64,000 bases of DNA. Source: Hyparrhenia diplandra (Eukaryota; Streptophyta; Magnoliopsida; Poales; Poaceae). The notes beneath the pieces are model-generated. The model did no database searches. It saw nothing but the letters and a program-made list of their open reading frames with translations, and was not told where the DNA came from. The position numbers and the translations under genes are program-made. The stretch is taken from assembly GCA_015847255.1 (NCBI GenBank), contig JADLZK010001360.1:85268-149267 (forward strand), written 5' to 3'. The number at the start of each line of letters is the position of its first letter. Positions within the stretch are counted from its first letter, which is position 1. Below are positions 11,132 to 24,400 of this stretch, in pieces.

Positions 11132-14100
11132 GACTCCATTCGTCACAAATTACCTGTCGTTTTGAGTTTTTTGCGCCACCATGTTTAACTCAAATTGTAA
11201 AAATACATAAAATATTTGTATATTCGAAGACACTTATTATTTAATAAACTATTAATATATTTAATCAAAGTTATTTTTTAAAAGCGAGAACAACATTCAT
11301 CTTGGGACTAGAGAGTGTTATGTTAGTGAAACTAGTTCAAGTTTGACCAAATGTATAGTAAATACTATTAGCATTTAAGTTTTTTTAAATAAATATTTCT
11401 ATAACTAACCTGATGATACTTATTTTTTGTACCATAGCATTAATAAATGTTAGTAACATTTTTATTGCTATAAAAAAAAAAATGTTAGTAATTTTTTTTG
11501 TTTGTAAAACTTTAGTGAAAGATTAAATTGTTTGACTTTTCTAGAAAAGTTGTATTTTTTGAAAAAATGCAGTCGACAAATGTATTGTCTCTGTATAATC
11601 TAAGACAATTTAAGGATTATTAGAATGTATCTATGTATGTATGTACCTATACATCATTCTTGATTCTAGTGTACCTTTTTCCTTTTCTTTTCTAGACTAG
11701 AGGATATATCTTAGATTTGACTGCCCACGATCACCCTCCATATTATGAGGCAGTATATTGTTATTTTTTTTTATGAATTTTAAACCTTATAGACAATTAA
11801 TATTTAATTGTTTGACTGTGCGGAATATAAAATAAAGAATTTTATTGTTACTCTACTAATCATAGAGTAGTTTACAACACGTTCCTCGAGCAAGCATCGT
11901 GCCATTGCGAAGCGTGGTGAGGACTGAGGGATGGTGATAGCACGGGCTAGCTACGGACTACCTAGGGCCTTCCAATCCTAGGAACGTGGACGCAGAGAAT
12001 TCCAAGAAAAAAGTGTCAAGGGAGTTTGGTTAGCTTTACCGCGAGATTCAAGCGCTGTGTACCAAGCTACTGCCTACTCTAGTAGGAGTAGTTTTCTTTT
12101 CCTTTCCTTTTTTGTCCTTGACAGCGTGTCACTCTCAGTTGTACAGTAGCTCTAGAGACCAGAGCATAGAGTATGCTTTGCCCCAAAATATTATATGATG
12201 ATGTTCGGCAGGATTGCCTTTGTTTCACTATCATTCCACGAGAAAAAGGAGTCTCTTTTACCACCATCATCGCGTGAAGGCCGATTGTCAAAAGTATTGT
12301 TGTACTACCTCCCCATAATGAGGTCATTTTTTTGGATCTCAGGGCTAAAAATCAGGCCACATTGTGAAATAAATTAAACATTAGCTAATTATGATCTTAA
12401 ATTAGGGATAATAGACGTACTCTAACCACCAATTAGCCCTCATTTAACTCTTATTAGCTTAGAATTAGCATGCATTTAGGTTTTCTAATTGGTATCTGAA
12501 AACATAGACAAATTATTAGCTCCGTGATCCAATCAATTTGCCCCCACAATAGGTGCACCTCTAGTTATGAGAATCATTTAACTCTAGGTCTTTTTAAAAT
12601 TTCTTTATTTTCAATGTATAATGATTATTACAGCTTGGAGTAACTTTTTATAGGTTATATATTTTTATTAATATTAATGTCTACTAAAATTTTAGAACCA
12701 TGGCACGCCCCATAGTTCATTTAACCATGGCACGAACCCATAGTTCCAACAAACGTTGCTAACCGTGAAAAGCCCGTGGCAGATGACTCCCTCCTCCCAC
12801 CTTCTCCCCTCACCTCCCTCCGCACGCCAGGAATCTCGCGTGCGTGGCCCCTGCACCCCGCCGGCACGGCCTTGCCGAAGCCGATTTCCTTTGTCCGGCA
12901 CCGCGCAAGCCTCCAAAGTCCAAAGACTCCAAACCCGCGCGCGCCATGCGGTCCGCCTGGTTTTTCCACGCGCTCTCGTCACGCCCCTCGCGTCGCTGTC
13001 CGCGATCGATGATGACAACAAAACCGCATCAGTTGAATCGCCCGCCGCCGGAAATGATTGAATTGCATCCAGTGGAAAACAAGTGCTATTATGACCGAGC
13101 ATCGGCGTTGAACAGGTTTAGATTACGGCCGGCCACATCCGGGCTGATGATTGATTTGATTCATTCCGCGAGTGTCCCCGTCATGAGCCCGATACATAAC
13201 AACAATAATAGAGCTGTGACGCTCAAGGTGGCTTACCCAACAAGTAGCCTACCGGATCATGCACGTCCATGGACGCAACCTACACGACACCAGTGAGGTC
13301 GTCGTTAATGGCATGGGCTATACGATATACAAGTATGTATAGTTACTTTTTTTTTTTAAAAAAAGATATACTAGTATGTACCAGTAGTACTATGCTAGTA
13401 CGGAGTACAATCAGTCGCTCTCGGCTTTCGCAAAACAAGGAAAGGAGAGAGAAAAAAAAACCAAAATCAAAGAAAGAAGAAGTCGCTCTCTCTATCCGGT
13501 CGTCGTGCACGAACGAAGGCCCCCACCCGGTTGATGAGCCGGCCGTTGCACTGCAGGCAAATCAAATGTTTGGTTTGGTTTGGTCCAACGGCCGAGCTAT
13601 CCACGCACGCACGCAGACCATTGTAGTACTACTACACCAATGGCCTGTTGTTGTTTCCCCATCTGCTGATCTCAACATTCCCCTACTCCAGGCGACCAGC
13701 GGCTCACCCAACCCAACCTCGTACCGCCTGAACCTGAACCTGAACCGAGAGCCAGCCAGGGCCAGGCTACGGTGTGCGGTGGCTCTCATCGTTGGTGAAA
13801 AGTACCCATGCCTGCCACGGAAGGAACGAGCGGTTGCCGTCCGGCGGGCCTGCCCTGTGCGGTGCCCAGGAGGGCAGGAGGAGGAGGTGAGCCGCTCACC
13901 AAACCGGGCTGTGGCCGGCCGTGCGTGCGTGCCGACCTCTCTGCCTCTGCTCTGCTCCAGCCACCCGTATGTATCGGCCGGCATCGGCATTGACAAGTGC
14001 CGGGGACCAACCTCCCCTCCCCTCTCCCTACTCCGCCTTTTGCCCAGCTACGAGGACGAAAAAGGATCCCGTTCCGTTTTTTTCCTTGGGTCCGCATCAA

Positions 14101-15100
14101 TTCAACGAGCCAGCCGACGGATAACTGCTGCTAGTGCGCCTGTGCTTAGCGCTAAGCACAAGCGTTGCGTGTACGAGTGGCTCACACACACAGGACACAC
14201 CTGAAAGCCCGGTCCCGGTATACACTAGTATTTCCAAAGTGATTGACGTGACTACGTGTCGTGTGTGTGCGTATCTCTCCATCGGTCGGTGTCAAACAAC
14301 GTATGATGAGCGAGACAGAGAGCTATCCCGATGGTTTTCTTTTACGCCTCCACTGACATCACGCAACTAATCAGAGCTTGAAACGTTCATCGTGCAAAGC
14401 GTACAAAAAAACAGGAACTTCCAATGTTGACAGTTTTCCATTTTTTCAAGGAAAAAACACAAAAAAGGAAATGTTGACAGGCGCGCACTCCATCAGCAGT
14501 AAATGAGCTCATGCGGTGGAAATGCAGGAGGGTCGACAAGTATTTTGGACTCAGCAGCAGCGTATATAGAGAATTTGAAACACCACGCGCGGATCTTCAA
14601 GCAGCAGTCAGTATGCATAGGAGTAGACAAGTAGAGTATCCCGATTCCTTGAGATCTTCAAGCAGTGCGTGCTTGCTAGCTGGCCAGCAGCAGAGAGGAG
14701 TAATTGAATGAATGAAATCAATTGCTGGCTAATGGGCGGGGTTGAGCGGCGGATTTTAGAGGCTTATTGGGTATGAAATGAATGAAATAGTGTAGAGTAT
14801 CCCTATGGGAGATCTTCAAGCATAATTTTTTCGTGGTCCGGGTTCTCGGGTTCTAGCTGGCCAGCAGCAGAGAGGCTAAGTCATATATTAGTTAGGGTTT
14901 TTAAAATATGGGTTACGGGTTTGAATTAAATTAGCATGCCTATTGCAGGGGTACTTAATCTCGGGTCAAACGTCATTACTTTTAACCAGACACGGTCTCT
15001 GCGCACTTTTGACTGTGAGATCGGTCAGTTCGTTCGTTCGTCCGTAATCGCAACAAACAACTCGCTCGATCGATCCAGCACAGTTTCTGGATTCAGGACC
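11132..15100. other. Long intergenic region: AT-rich, then GC-rich; no gene recognised
   Basis: 11132-12690 is AT-rich and looks like decayed MITE material, including a CTCCATTCGTCACAAATTACC-like start near 11135. 12690-14370 is GC-rich and carries overlapping open frames on both strands, of which the longest (13269-14204, 311 codons) has no recognisable domain and Ser/Arg-biased composition. 14370-15100 carries short repeated phrases such as GAGATCTTCAAGCA near 14595, 14650 and 14810. Nothing here supports a protein call. Confidence 0.4.
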
Positions 15101-15443
15101 TGAAGGAAGAAGAGAAATGTGCAGCATGGAATTGTTGATTTCTTGCAGCAAGTTGCGACGGACGACAGTCGAATTGAAGAAAAAACATTTTCTAATCTTT
15201 TCACAGTAGCAGCACAAGAAGAAGATGGCAGGGAAGGGAAGGAAGGGAGAAGAGAGAGTTGGGAGATCTATCTATGGCGACCTGCTGGATCCTATTTCAT
15301 TCAGTTGAGTCGCGGGCGGGCGCACCGGATTGGGCCGGGGAGGGACGATCCGAAGAGGGCGGGCGGCGCTTCTTGTTGCGCGACGCGCATTTCGCCGGCC
15401 CGGACGAGGTGTGTCCGTCGGTCGGTTGGCACCATGGGGTCGG

Positions 15444-16321
15444 TCAGAAGATGTCGAGGACGTCGACGATGGCGGCGTTGCAGAGCGGGCAGCGGCCACG
15501 GCCGGCGAGGAGCTCGCGTGCGCAGAAGCGGCAGAAGGTGTGGCCGCACGGGATGAAGGCCGCGCCCTTGGCACGGGCCATGCACACGCAGCACCCGGCG
15601 CCGCCGCCCCCTCGCCGCCGCCGCCTCTGGCTCCAGCTCCGCGTCGTCCAACACCGCTTCCAGAGTCTCCAACGTCGGTGAATCCTCTTCTTCTTCGGGA
15701 TCGGGATGACCTGTGGCGCCCACGCCCGGGACGGCGCTCCACTGCCGGTCCGTCTGTTCCAGCAGCGCCATCAGGGAGACTCTCTGCTCCTGCTCCTCTT
15801 CCTCCTCCTCATCCGCCGCCTCCGCCGCCGTCGCCGGTGGAGGTGGAGGAAGGGGTGGGGAAGGGGCTGCGGAGGCCGCGGCGGGTACTGGTGCCGGCGG
15901 GGAGACCGTGGCCGTGGTCGGGAGTGGCAGCGACACGGCGCGGCGGACGAGGGGGTCAACGGCGCCCTCCCCAAGGCGGCGGGAGGCTGGTCGTCGCGGA
16001 TGATGTCGAGGAGGGTGCGCGCCGCGGCTGCCGCTGCCGCCGCCGCCGCCGTGGTAGCGGGGACGACGACGACGACGGGGCGGGGACGGCAACGAGACCT
16101 GCCTCTCGGCGGCCATGGCGGGAGGCGAGCGTGACGGCGGCTCGGCGCCCGGCCGACGCGAGGTCGTCCTCGTCGCGGAGCTTGAGTAGGTCGCGGAGGT
16201 TGCAGGACCCGGCGGCCGCCGCGGCCCCACCGGGCCCTGCGACCCCGACCGCCGGCGCTGGTCCCACCGCTGCGAGCTGGTCCGCCAGCGTCACGCTGCG
16301 CCGCAGCACCCGCCCCTCCAT
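15444..16321 (-). CDS. C3HC4 RING-finger protein (putative E3 ubiquitin ligase), frame-broken
   Basis: The start at 16321 (MEGRVLRRSVTLADQL) begins a plant-specific family. It continues through a conserved NLRDLLKLRDEDDL block (about 16180-16215), RTLLDIIRDD (about 16000-16025), RRAVSLPLP, the acidic EEEEEEQEQRVSLMALLEQ segment (about 15770-15800), and a C-terminal RING (15446-15600: CCVCMARAKG, then CGHTFCRFC, then CPLCN). It ends DVLDIF at the stop 15446-15444. Full length would be about 290 residues with no intron. The conserved blocks lie in three different frames, so at least three one-base shifts occur: within about 16050-16160, near 15965 and near 15620. All lie in GC-rich, low-complexity sequence. 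RING presence implies ubiquitin ligase activity; the substrate is unknown. The long open frames on the opposite strand are GC shadows. Confidence 0.8.
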
Positions 16322-16479
16322 CCTCCCCTTCCCCCACACCACGCCAAGCAAGCAAGTCGCCGGCTCGCCGCTCGCCGACGTCCACGCACGACGAACAGGG
16401 GAGAAGCGGGGGGGCGGCGGGCGGGCGGGCGGGCAGCAGCGGCACGCTTGTGTGGACTGGACTAATAAGTGAGGGAGGG

Positions 16480-18339
16480 GGGGCGCGCCTGGGGAGGCGT
16501 GCGGGGGTTCCGTTTCGTTTCGTCTGGCTGGATCGATCTCGGCGTGCGGGGAGGAGGAGGCGCCGCGTGACTCGCTGATTTGGGGCGGAAATGGCTGGTT
16601 TTTGCGGGTGTTTCTGCGTGTCAGCGCCTGCCTGCCTCTTCCTCCTTTCGTTCCGTCCGCGGGCGCGTCGGTCTCGCTCGTTTCGCTCTGGGCGCTCTGC
16701 TGCTGGCTTTCGGGTGGGTGGGTGCGCGGCTCGGCGATTTGGAGTTTGGAAGGTTGCTGCAGGCGTTGCAGCGCTCGAGCTCGCAAAGTGGAAGGAGGGA
16801 GGAGGGATAATAAAGGCTGCCGGGCGGGGGGCACTGCATCAGCGGGAGCGGTGCAGGCGGGGGGAGTGCGGATCTGCCACGGTAAAATCGGATGATGCCC
16901 TTTGTCGGGCTCGGGCGGGGCGTGCCGTGCCGAGTGGAGGAGTGGAGTGCTGTGCGCGGTGCCCGGGGTGCACCGGACTGCGGACTGCCGCCGCCGAGGC
17001 GCCGCCGGGCCGTGCTGCGCGTAGCGGCACGGCGAGCGCTTATGGCAAGGTGTGTGGTGCGGGGGTCTGTCTGGGCCGATTGAGCTGACGAGGAGGAAGG
17101 GCTGCTGTTGCTGCTGGCAACGGAGGCGCCGCCGATTTTGCTGTGCTGGGCCGTGCTCTGTCTGGGCCGCGTGCCAGCTTTGGTCTGCTGGGCTCAACAA
17201 CGCCCGACTGTCAGTGAAGCGAACCTTCCAAGCGCCGCGGGCTGACTGCCTGTCCTGTCAGTCAGTGAAGCAACATCGAGTACACCGCACAACACAGAGA
17301 CACACACCGGGCTACTCGCCTGGTACCGGCGTGTTCGCATGCTCCGTCCGTCCTTCTCAAAGGTCAAAGAAACACAGATGAACACAAAAAGAAAGGTACT
17401 AGCGACAACATTATTATGACATCGGCGAGAAAGGAAAGTTTAGAGCCGCCTTCAACGCACAACTTGCAAAACACTGCCTGCTGCTCGAGGGCGCCGCAGC
17501 ACAAAACTCACCTCACGGTCCTCACTATAGTCCATGCTCCACGGCTCTACCTGTATACTAGACTGCGCACGCTAGTACCATCGCACTTATCAACGGCAAC
17601 ACAGTGGGTGTTGTGAAGAATCCTATATTTACGGGATTGAGAAGATCCCTCCATTAGGAGGATTGACTGGGCTTATGTCGTGAAAACTCAAGCATATAAG
17701 GAGATGATTCTTCGCTTTAACGACAAACGCTCTCACGTGAGACGCGAGTAGTAACGCTCTCAGTAGTTGTTCAACCTCCTCCGCCGTCACCGTTGCCCCA
17801 CGCCTTGCCTCCGCTGCTAGTCCCCCCACCCCACCTCCCTCTGTCGGCCGCCTGCCCCTCCCCGGCGAGCTCGTCGGCGAGTGGCAGGTGAGCCGGCTCC
17901 CTCCCTCCCCCTCCCCATCCCTTTTTACTCCCTTGTTATATTCCTACTCAATAAACTTAGCAATAGCAACTAGTATCATGTTCAACCTCTTCGTTTTCCT
18001 TATCTTCTGGGAGTTCTCGGGCATGCTCTGCGTGCTTCCGCTGCATCTGGGAGTTCAAGACGGAGCCGTCTCCCCGCCGGCAATCTCGCCATGGCCGCGC
18101 CCACCTCAGCTCTCACCTCTACTCGGAGTAGAGCCATCATCCCATGGCTGCAGACGTCGTGCCGGCGCATGCTCGCGCGACTGCCTCTCGGTGGTGGACG
18201 TTCCGACGAGCCTGCAGGAGCAGTTTCCGCCATGGTCCCGGGCTACCGCGAGGGAAGACGAGGCAAACCAACTGCAACTTCCTAGATGGAGTCGACCGAA
18301 GCAACGCTGCACGTGGTGGGTCCCCTATCTTGTGCGGTG
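16480..18339. other. RING gene upstream region and GC-rich spacer
   Basis: 16322-17200 is very GC-rich and probably carries the promoter and 5' UTR of the RING gene, though no TATA box is clear. 17400-18339 has no recognised coding sequence. Confidence 0.35.
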
Positions 18340-18347
18340 GGCCCCGA

Positions 18348-18959
18348 CAGTGGCGGAGCTGGCGAGAAAATAAAAGGAGGGCCAAATAAATATTCATCGA
18401 TTTAAGAGTTTTGCAATTCCCACAGATTTTTCATTGTCCGTACAAGTATACACTAGTTAGCCTACACTAGTTAGCCATGATTGTAATTGCAATAATTAAT
18501 TATGCAATAGAAATACACAAAAACAAATAACTCCGCGCGCTGCTTCACCGTATAGGATTTTCTGTCTCTGTTTACTACAACTGGGGCGACAAATTAAAGC
18601 CGAATCGTTAATTCGTATAGTACTACGTGTGTTGTACTATATAGGAATGCATGGGTATATCTGAACCTACGACATGAATAATGGCATTAGCTAGCATGAC
18701 ACTATCCATCGCTGCTCCTGCTCAAAAGGCTGTGTGAGTACCATACTACACTGGCTAGCTCGAGTTGTGGAGTATTATGAGATGAAGCACTGAACTCTAT
18801 GAACCAGGTTGGTGTAGCTGCCAATCCTACGTAGTTCTAGCATGCAGTACCACTGATGATCTGAATGAACAAGATCCAAAGTTTCCTTCTGGGTGCTGTG
18901 TAAGCCAATTGTTGGGGGTGGCCGTGGCCCCCGCCGGCCCCTCCCCAGCTCCGCCACTG
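18348..18959. mobile_element. Non-autonomous hAT-type transposon, 612 bp, perfect 8-bp TSD
   Basis: The left end reads CAGTGGCGGAGCTGG and the right end is its exact reverse complement, giving 15-bp perfect terminal inverted repeats that start CAGTG as hAT elements do. The identical 8-mer GGCCCCGA lies immediately outside each end (18340-18347 and 18960-18967), the hAT hallmark. There is no transposase inside, so it must be moved in trans. The intact target duplication suggests a fairly recent insertion. Confidence 0.92.
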
Positions 18960-18967
18960 GGCCCCGA

Positions 18968-19983
18968 GGTATCAAGCTGTAAGCCATGGCCTTTCGACGG
19001 CCACCGATGCATGCACCATTCCAGGATTACAGCCCGTGAAGGGGCCCACAATCATGTAGTCCACCATGTAGAGGTAAATGATTTTTTTCCTTCTAACTAA
19101 AGGAAACCAAGCCTCCGTTGTCCTGCTTGTCAGGCACTTGCTTCTCGGCTAAGGAAAACAAATGAAGAGGGAAATCACCGTTGCACATCATCTTTGACTC
19201 TTGGTGGTCATCAAAAGCAGCCTTCGATCCTGAGATCTTCTATCAAACTAAGACAACTAATTCTTCGGCATTGCTACGACTACTCGCCTTCACCGGGGTT
19301 CATAATTGGAGTATCTCGCTTTTTTTCTCGGCAACAATTTCAAAAGCATCGTGGGTTGTCGGAATGATATTTCTTGGTCAGGTCCTCGACCCACTCTCAA
19401 CCAACGCATCAAGCGCGGCCAATCCATCGGTGCGGTGTCTCACGACACCCATGCGTATACCCCTCCGCCGTAAACATCGGCGGTGTACCGAAGTGGGTAT
19501 TTGTTGTCTTTCATTCGGTCTTAGGACCGTGATGTATCTTGTGTCTTCCTTCGAATACCCCTATGTATTTTTGGTTGCTTTAAAGTTATAATATATGAAG
19601 TTTGTAAAAAAAAAGCATATAAGGAGAGGCTGCTGTGCATCTATTCTAATAATGAGAATTATCTCCATCTACATTGTAATAATGAGAATTATCTCCATCG
19701 TACATCTACGTGTCTATGTGTCTTATGTCTGGTGTGTGTGTGCTTGTGGGAAAGGGAGCGATACAATCTCCATCAACTTCTCACGTCATCACGTGCTATC
19801 GGGAGGACCGGGAACCGGAGAGGGGATCCGGACGGCGTGTATTTCTAACAACTTTAAGAAGGTTCGGTACGAGGCTATAGCAAATCTAGAATGAAAAGAA
19901 GCAACAATAAGCCTCTAATATCAACCTCAAGGGTTATTTAAAGCATTTTGTAGTAAACGTCTCTTTGACCAAAGCTTAAAGTT
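18968..19983. other. Spacer with short tandem repeat, no gene recognised
   Basis: A 19-21 bp phrase (AATAATGAGAATTATCTCC) occurs twice head to tail near 19648-19700. The open frame at 19181-19591 has no recognisable domain. Confidence 0.4.
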
Positions 19984-19986
19984 TTA

Positions 19987-20217
19987 GGGGTTGTTTGGTT
20001 GCCACCTTGGCTCGCCACGCCTAGGAAGTTTGCCACCCGGTGGCCACGGGAAGGAGGCGATTGTTTAGTTCATAATTAATGTGTGGTACGCCACACAATT
20101 TCGGGTTCACTTCTACCACTTTTCTCACCACAAATGTGGCGTTGTTTACGCCCCGCCATAAAGCGTGGCGCCGCCACACTCCTGGTGGCTGGGTGCGGCT
20201 AGTAACCAAGCAATCCC
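19987..20217. mobile_element. Tourist-type (PIF/Harbinger) MITE, 231 bp, TTA TSD
   Basis: The left end GGGGTTGTTTGGTT mirrors the right end AACCAAGCAATCCC, giving imperfect 14-bp inverted ends. A TTA trinucleotide flanks both sides (19984-19986 and 20218-20220), as expected for PIF/Harbinger elements. The interior is a GCCACC/GGTGGC-rich quasi-palindrome. Confidence 0.88.
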
Positions 20218-21499
20218 TTAGGGGGGAATTCAATGCAAGAAATATGTCCTCTTGAGTCTTGTCCTTAGTAGCATTAAACATTACCATCCAACACAACCTT
20301 ACAAGGCCTATATGGTCAATTAACCAATCTAACCAAGCCATGTGTCTCCCATTCATGGGTTGATCTTAAAAGCCAACAATATCCAAACAATAAAAATGAT
20401 ATTTATCGGCCAAACTAGGTGAGCCAAAAACTCCAATTTATAGAAGTTGAATGAAACATTAAGCCATGTGACACAATGGGTATGATTATTAACATAATAA
20501 GTAGGCAACCTGAAGCATAACAAGTCTAAAGAATGCTAGCCGATCTCACTAAAAGAGTTATCATATCTTATGTTGGACACATTTTTGCCTTCCATCCTCT
20601 CATAGAAAAGAATATAAGGCTTGCACTTGAGAACTTCTTCTAAAGTGACTTCTACGATGTAACTATCGTCCGCACAAAACCATTCAAAAGAAGAAGAACT
20701 TTGTTGTTTGCTGATTTCTAGTCTTCCTTGCTCGGCGTAGGCAACATAGTGTCCCGCATTCATGAATGGTCCACCAAAGTGCTCTACGACACCAACTAGG
20801 CGATAGATGGAGTTGTTTTTGTCCTCGATGCTGAATATTGGAGAAAACAATAAAATGTTAAAAATCAAATGTATGGATATACTTATTGTAAAGTGTTATC
20901 AACCATTGCCATTCTTGATCATATGTCCAAATAATTTAATATTGTTCACAGGAAACCTCTACAAAAAACACTCCTTTCAAGTCACTAAGAAGTTATATTT
21001 AACAAAAGGTCATCCTAAAAGAGTGCTAGAAGTTCTTTCTATCACGTACACGAGAACCATATCAAACAACCACCTTAACAACAAATAAAATCCTACTACA
21101 AATGGCATTTAAAAGGTACCACACACGAAGAAATAATGAAATATGAAAAGATGCTTTTTTAATACCATATATAAAGTGATACAATGCTAATGTGGATGGG
21201 TTTAATTTTTTCATTATATTCATTTGTAGATATAATAGTTCTATTATGCAAGGAAATATACTAAAATTAATTCACTAAAATATTCTAACTTAGATAAATC
21301 AATATAACATTTTTTGTTCAAGGATAAAATTGTATCAAAAAGTTAAATGTGCATGTTTCCGGCCAATCATATCATAGGTAAATTTTGATAGAAACTAGAG
21401 TGGTCAAGAATGACCCCTACAAACCATTTATTAAGATTAAATGAAGTCGAACAAAATAAAACAACTAAATAAAAGCATGGTGCTTAAGAGACATAAAAA

Positions 21500-24400
21500 G
21501 GAAACAAAGAAATGAAAAAAAAAGGCCGACTAATTATAATAATGTTTGGATCCACAAATCAAAAGTTGTTGTGTTTTTAGCCCTAGCCATAGGTTAAGGA
21601 TTTGTAATTCCATTACAAAGATTATTCTAGCAGATCTCAAGTTTTTTTTTTTTTTTTTGGCGGGGGGGGGGGGGTGTCCTTTAAAAATGAGATCATTTAT
21701 AACCGTCCAAAGCGCCCAACACATCAAATTCATTACTATCATGAAGAAGGGTTGGTTAGGTTGATTTATGGTCAGATCAATAGCCTCAAGAATGCTAGTC
21801 GATTTTTACATATCAATCCCCAACATTGGTTAGCAAATCTACATAGCAGGAATAGTTGTTCGAGTTTCTTTCCTATCTTAGCATAAAACACAATCACGTA
21901 AATCTAGATGCATTCTTTTCCAGCTCACAATGTTTCTAGTGCTCAACCCAGTCTTTCATTAGTAACGAGAAAAAAACTTTATGCTTTTGGTCGAGAAAAA
22001 AGTTTTCCATTACCATTTGAATGCTCGTGGGTTTGCTTGTGACCCCGATGGATTTGTAAGTTTTAGATGATGAGAAGGGTCCCAAATTAGATGACCAAAT
22101 GTAAACTTGATCAAAAATCATGATTTTTTCTCACGAAAGATTGTAAAAGTTGAAACTAATGAAATGCTTTCGTTGAGACAGGAAGACTAAAAAGGCCATG
22201 AGGTTCATGATGAGAGTACCAAGCATATACTAGTAGAGATTTGTCCGTAGCAAAAAAGAGAATAATTTAGGGAACTCAAACTTTAGAGGTTCTTGTCTCC
22301 AAACGTTAGACGAGCATACACATTTGTCCATCTTGCACCTGAACTTGGATGCAGTCATGTATGCTCTGGAATGAGCCTTTTTTGGGCCTATTTGTCAAGA
22401 AGGTTAAGAATATCCCTCCACTAGAATGAGCCTTTTTTTGGTATGACTTGGAAGCTTTCCATTTGAATAGTGCTTTTCCCAAATTAGGGAGACCCCAAGG
22501 AATATCTTTTTTATTGAAGAACTTATCTAGATTTTTCAAAAGAAGAGAGCGATTATGAATTTTCAGGTTTATCACTCCCAGACCTCCATCTTCTTTTGTA
22601 GCACAAACCATTTCCTAGGTTGCTTTTGGATATCTTTTGGAGTTAACATCGAGCCTCTCCATAGGCGGTGTTTTTCGAACCGTCAATTTTCTTAAGTACT
22701 CCTTTTGGAAGGGCAGTGCACACAAATGAAAAGTTGCCGGTGTTGTTAGGACAAAATTGGTTATCTCTAATTTACTAGCTTATCAGAGGTAAGAAGAAGT
22801 ACATGCCAATCTTCTTTCACATTTGTTTACGAAGGCGAGATAGTCATCAAGTTTTGGGCTACTAATCCCAAGAGGTAGACCCAATTAAGCGAAGGGAATA
22901 CATACAATTGCACATCCAAAAGTACTAGCAAGATAAGAGACTTTAACATCTAGGATATTGATAGGGACAATGAATGACTTCATGTAGTAAACTTTAAGCC
23001 CGATCCAAGAAGAGTTAGACTGAGCGATAGACTTTGAAATAAAAGTTGCCTAGACTCTCCTTCCATAATGATCAAGATACCATCTGCATATTAAATGAAG
23101 TGAAAATCAGAAGAGGTTCTTAGGGGGATGGGAAGGATGAGAAGGTCCATATCTTTGGCACCATTAATAATTGATTGGAGTAGATCAACTACTAGAACAA
23201 AGAGGAAAGGTGAGAGGGGGAACCCTTGCCTGACCCCTCTTTTGCAATGAATAGTTTTTTCCAGGCGCCCCATTAAGTAAAACTTTTGAAGTACCAGATT
23301 CAAGGATGTTCTTAATCCAAGAGATCCAAAGAGGACCAAAACCCTTTTCTTATAGAACTTATAGGATTGCATTGTGCTCAATTTTGTCAAAATAAGCTTG
23401 AGGATGATAATTTCTTTCTTGGAGTGGTGATAGAGATGCAAGTATTCAAAAGACCAAGCTAAATAATCTTGAATTGTTCTATACTTGATGGACCCATATT
23501 GATTTTTATTGAAAGGGAATGATGACTTTCTAAAGCCGGTTGGCAAGAAGTTTAGTTATTAGTTTCATGGAGCAATTGAGCAGGGAGATGGGTCTAAAAT
23601 AAGAGACAAATACAAGAATGAAGGAGGAATTAATACTTTGGAGACAAAGATTAGAGGATTAGAAGTTCCAAAATAGATTACAAAAGTCATTTGATGGTAG
23701 CCCAACATTTTTAATGAATTCATTATTGAAACCACTCACGAAAGTTTGTTTTCTAGATGACTAATTCCTTTACGTATTTGGATGATAGAGGAAATATCAC
23801 ATATCATTCAATTAAATTCACTCTAACCCAGTGTTTCTTTAAAGGATTGCCAAAACAATAATTGTTTATCTACATGTGAACCGACAATATCTCCGGTTTC
23901 CTTTTTCAAAGAAGCAATATTGTTGTTTTTGTGCCTGATTGTAACATTTGCATGCAAAACATTTATACCAAAGCATCACCCAAAGTGACTCACTTAATTG
24001 GCCCTCTTTGTTTCCAATAAACCCTTTACTATTTAAGAAGGGACAAAAGCTTGTCCCTTACAAAAGATCTAAAGTTCCACTCTTCAAGACTTAAGTCCAT
24101 AAATTCTTCCAAGGAGTCATTAAACTGAAGGGTGGTGGAGATGTTTGAAATTGTTATATTTAGAGCATATCCAAGAGATTAGCAAAAACAGACTAGTCAA
24201 ATTTGATGATTTAGCTACTCTCTAAAATATATTTGACAAAAAAATACTAGCTGCTCCAATGGACTACGTAAATAATAGCTAGTGAGGTAGGCTATCCAAA
24301 AGTAGAGAGTGCATAAGGCGGGATGGAGAGCTAGCCATTTTAGATAGTTATATGGAGAGTCATTTGGGGACAATTTTGTCTTATTAATAGCTAAATTTAA

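Noticed and set aside
13269..14204. A 311-codon plus-strand open frame
   Set aside because: Same reasons; Ser/Arg/Pro-rich with no recognisable motif.
15330..16472. A 380-codon open frame on the plus strand
   Set aside because: It is antisense to the RING gene, is made of Arg/Gly/Pro/Ala runs, and its openness is explained by GC content; all family motifs are on the minus strand.
15956..17200. A 414-codon minus-strand open frame starting well upstream of the RING start
   Set aside because: Only the part from MEGRVLRR (16321) onward matches the family; the upstream part is low-complexity GC-rich sequence, probably 5' UTR and promoter.
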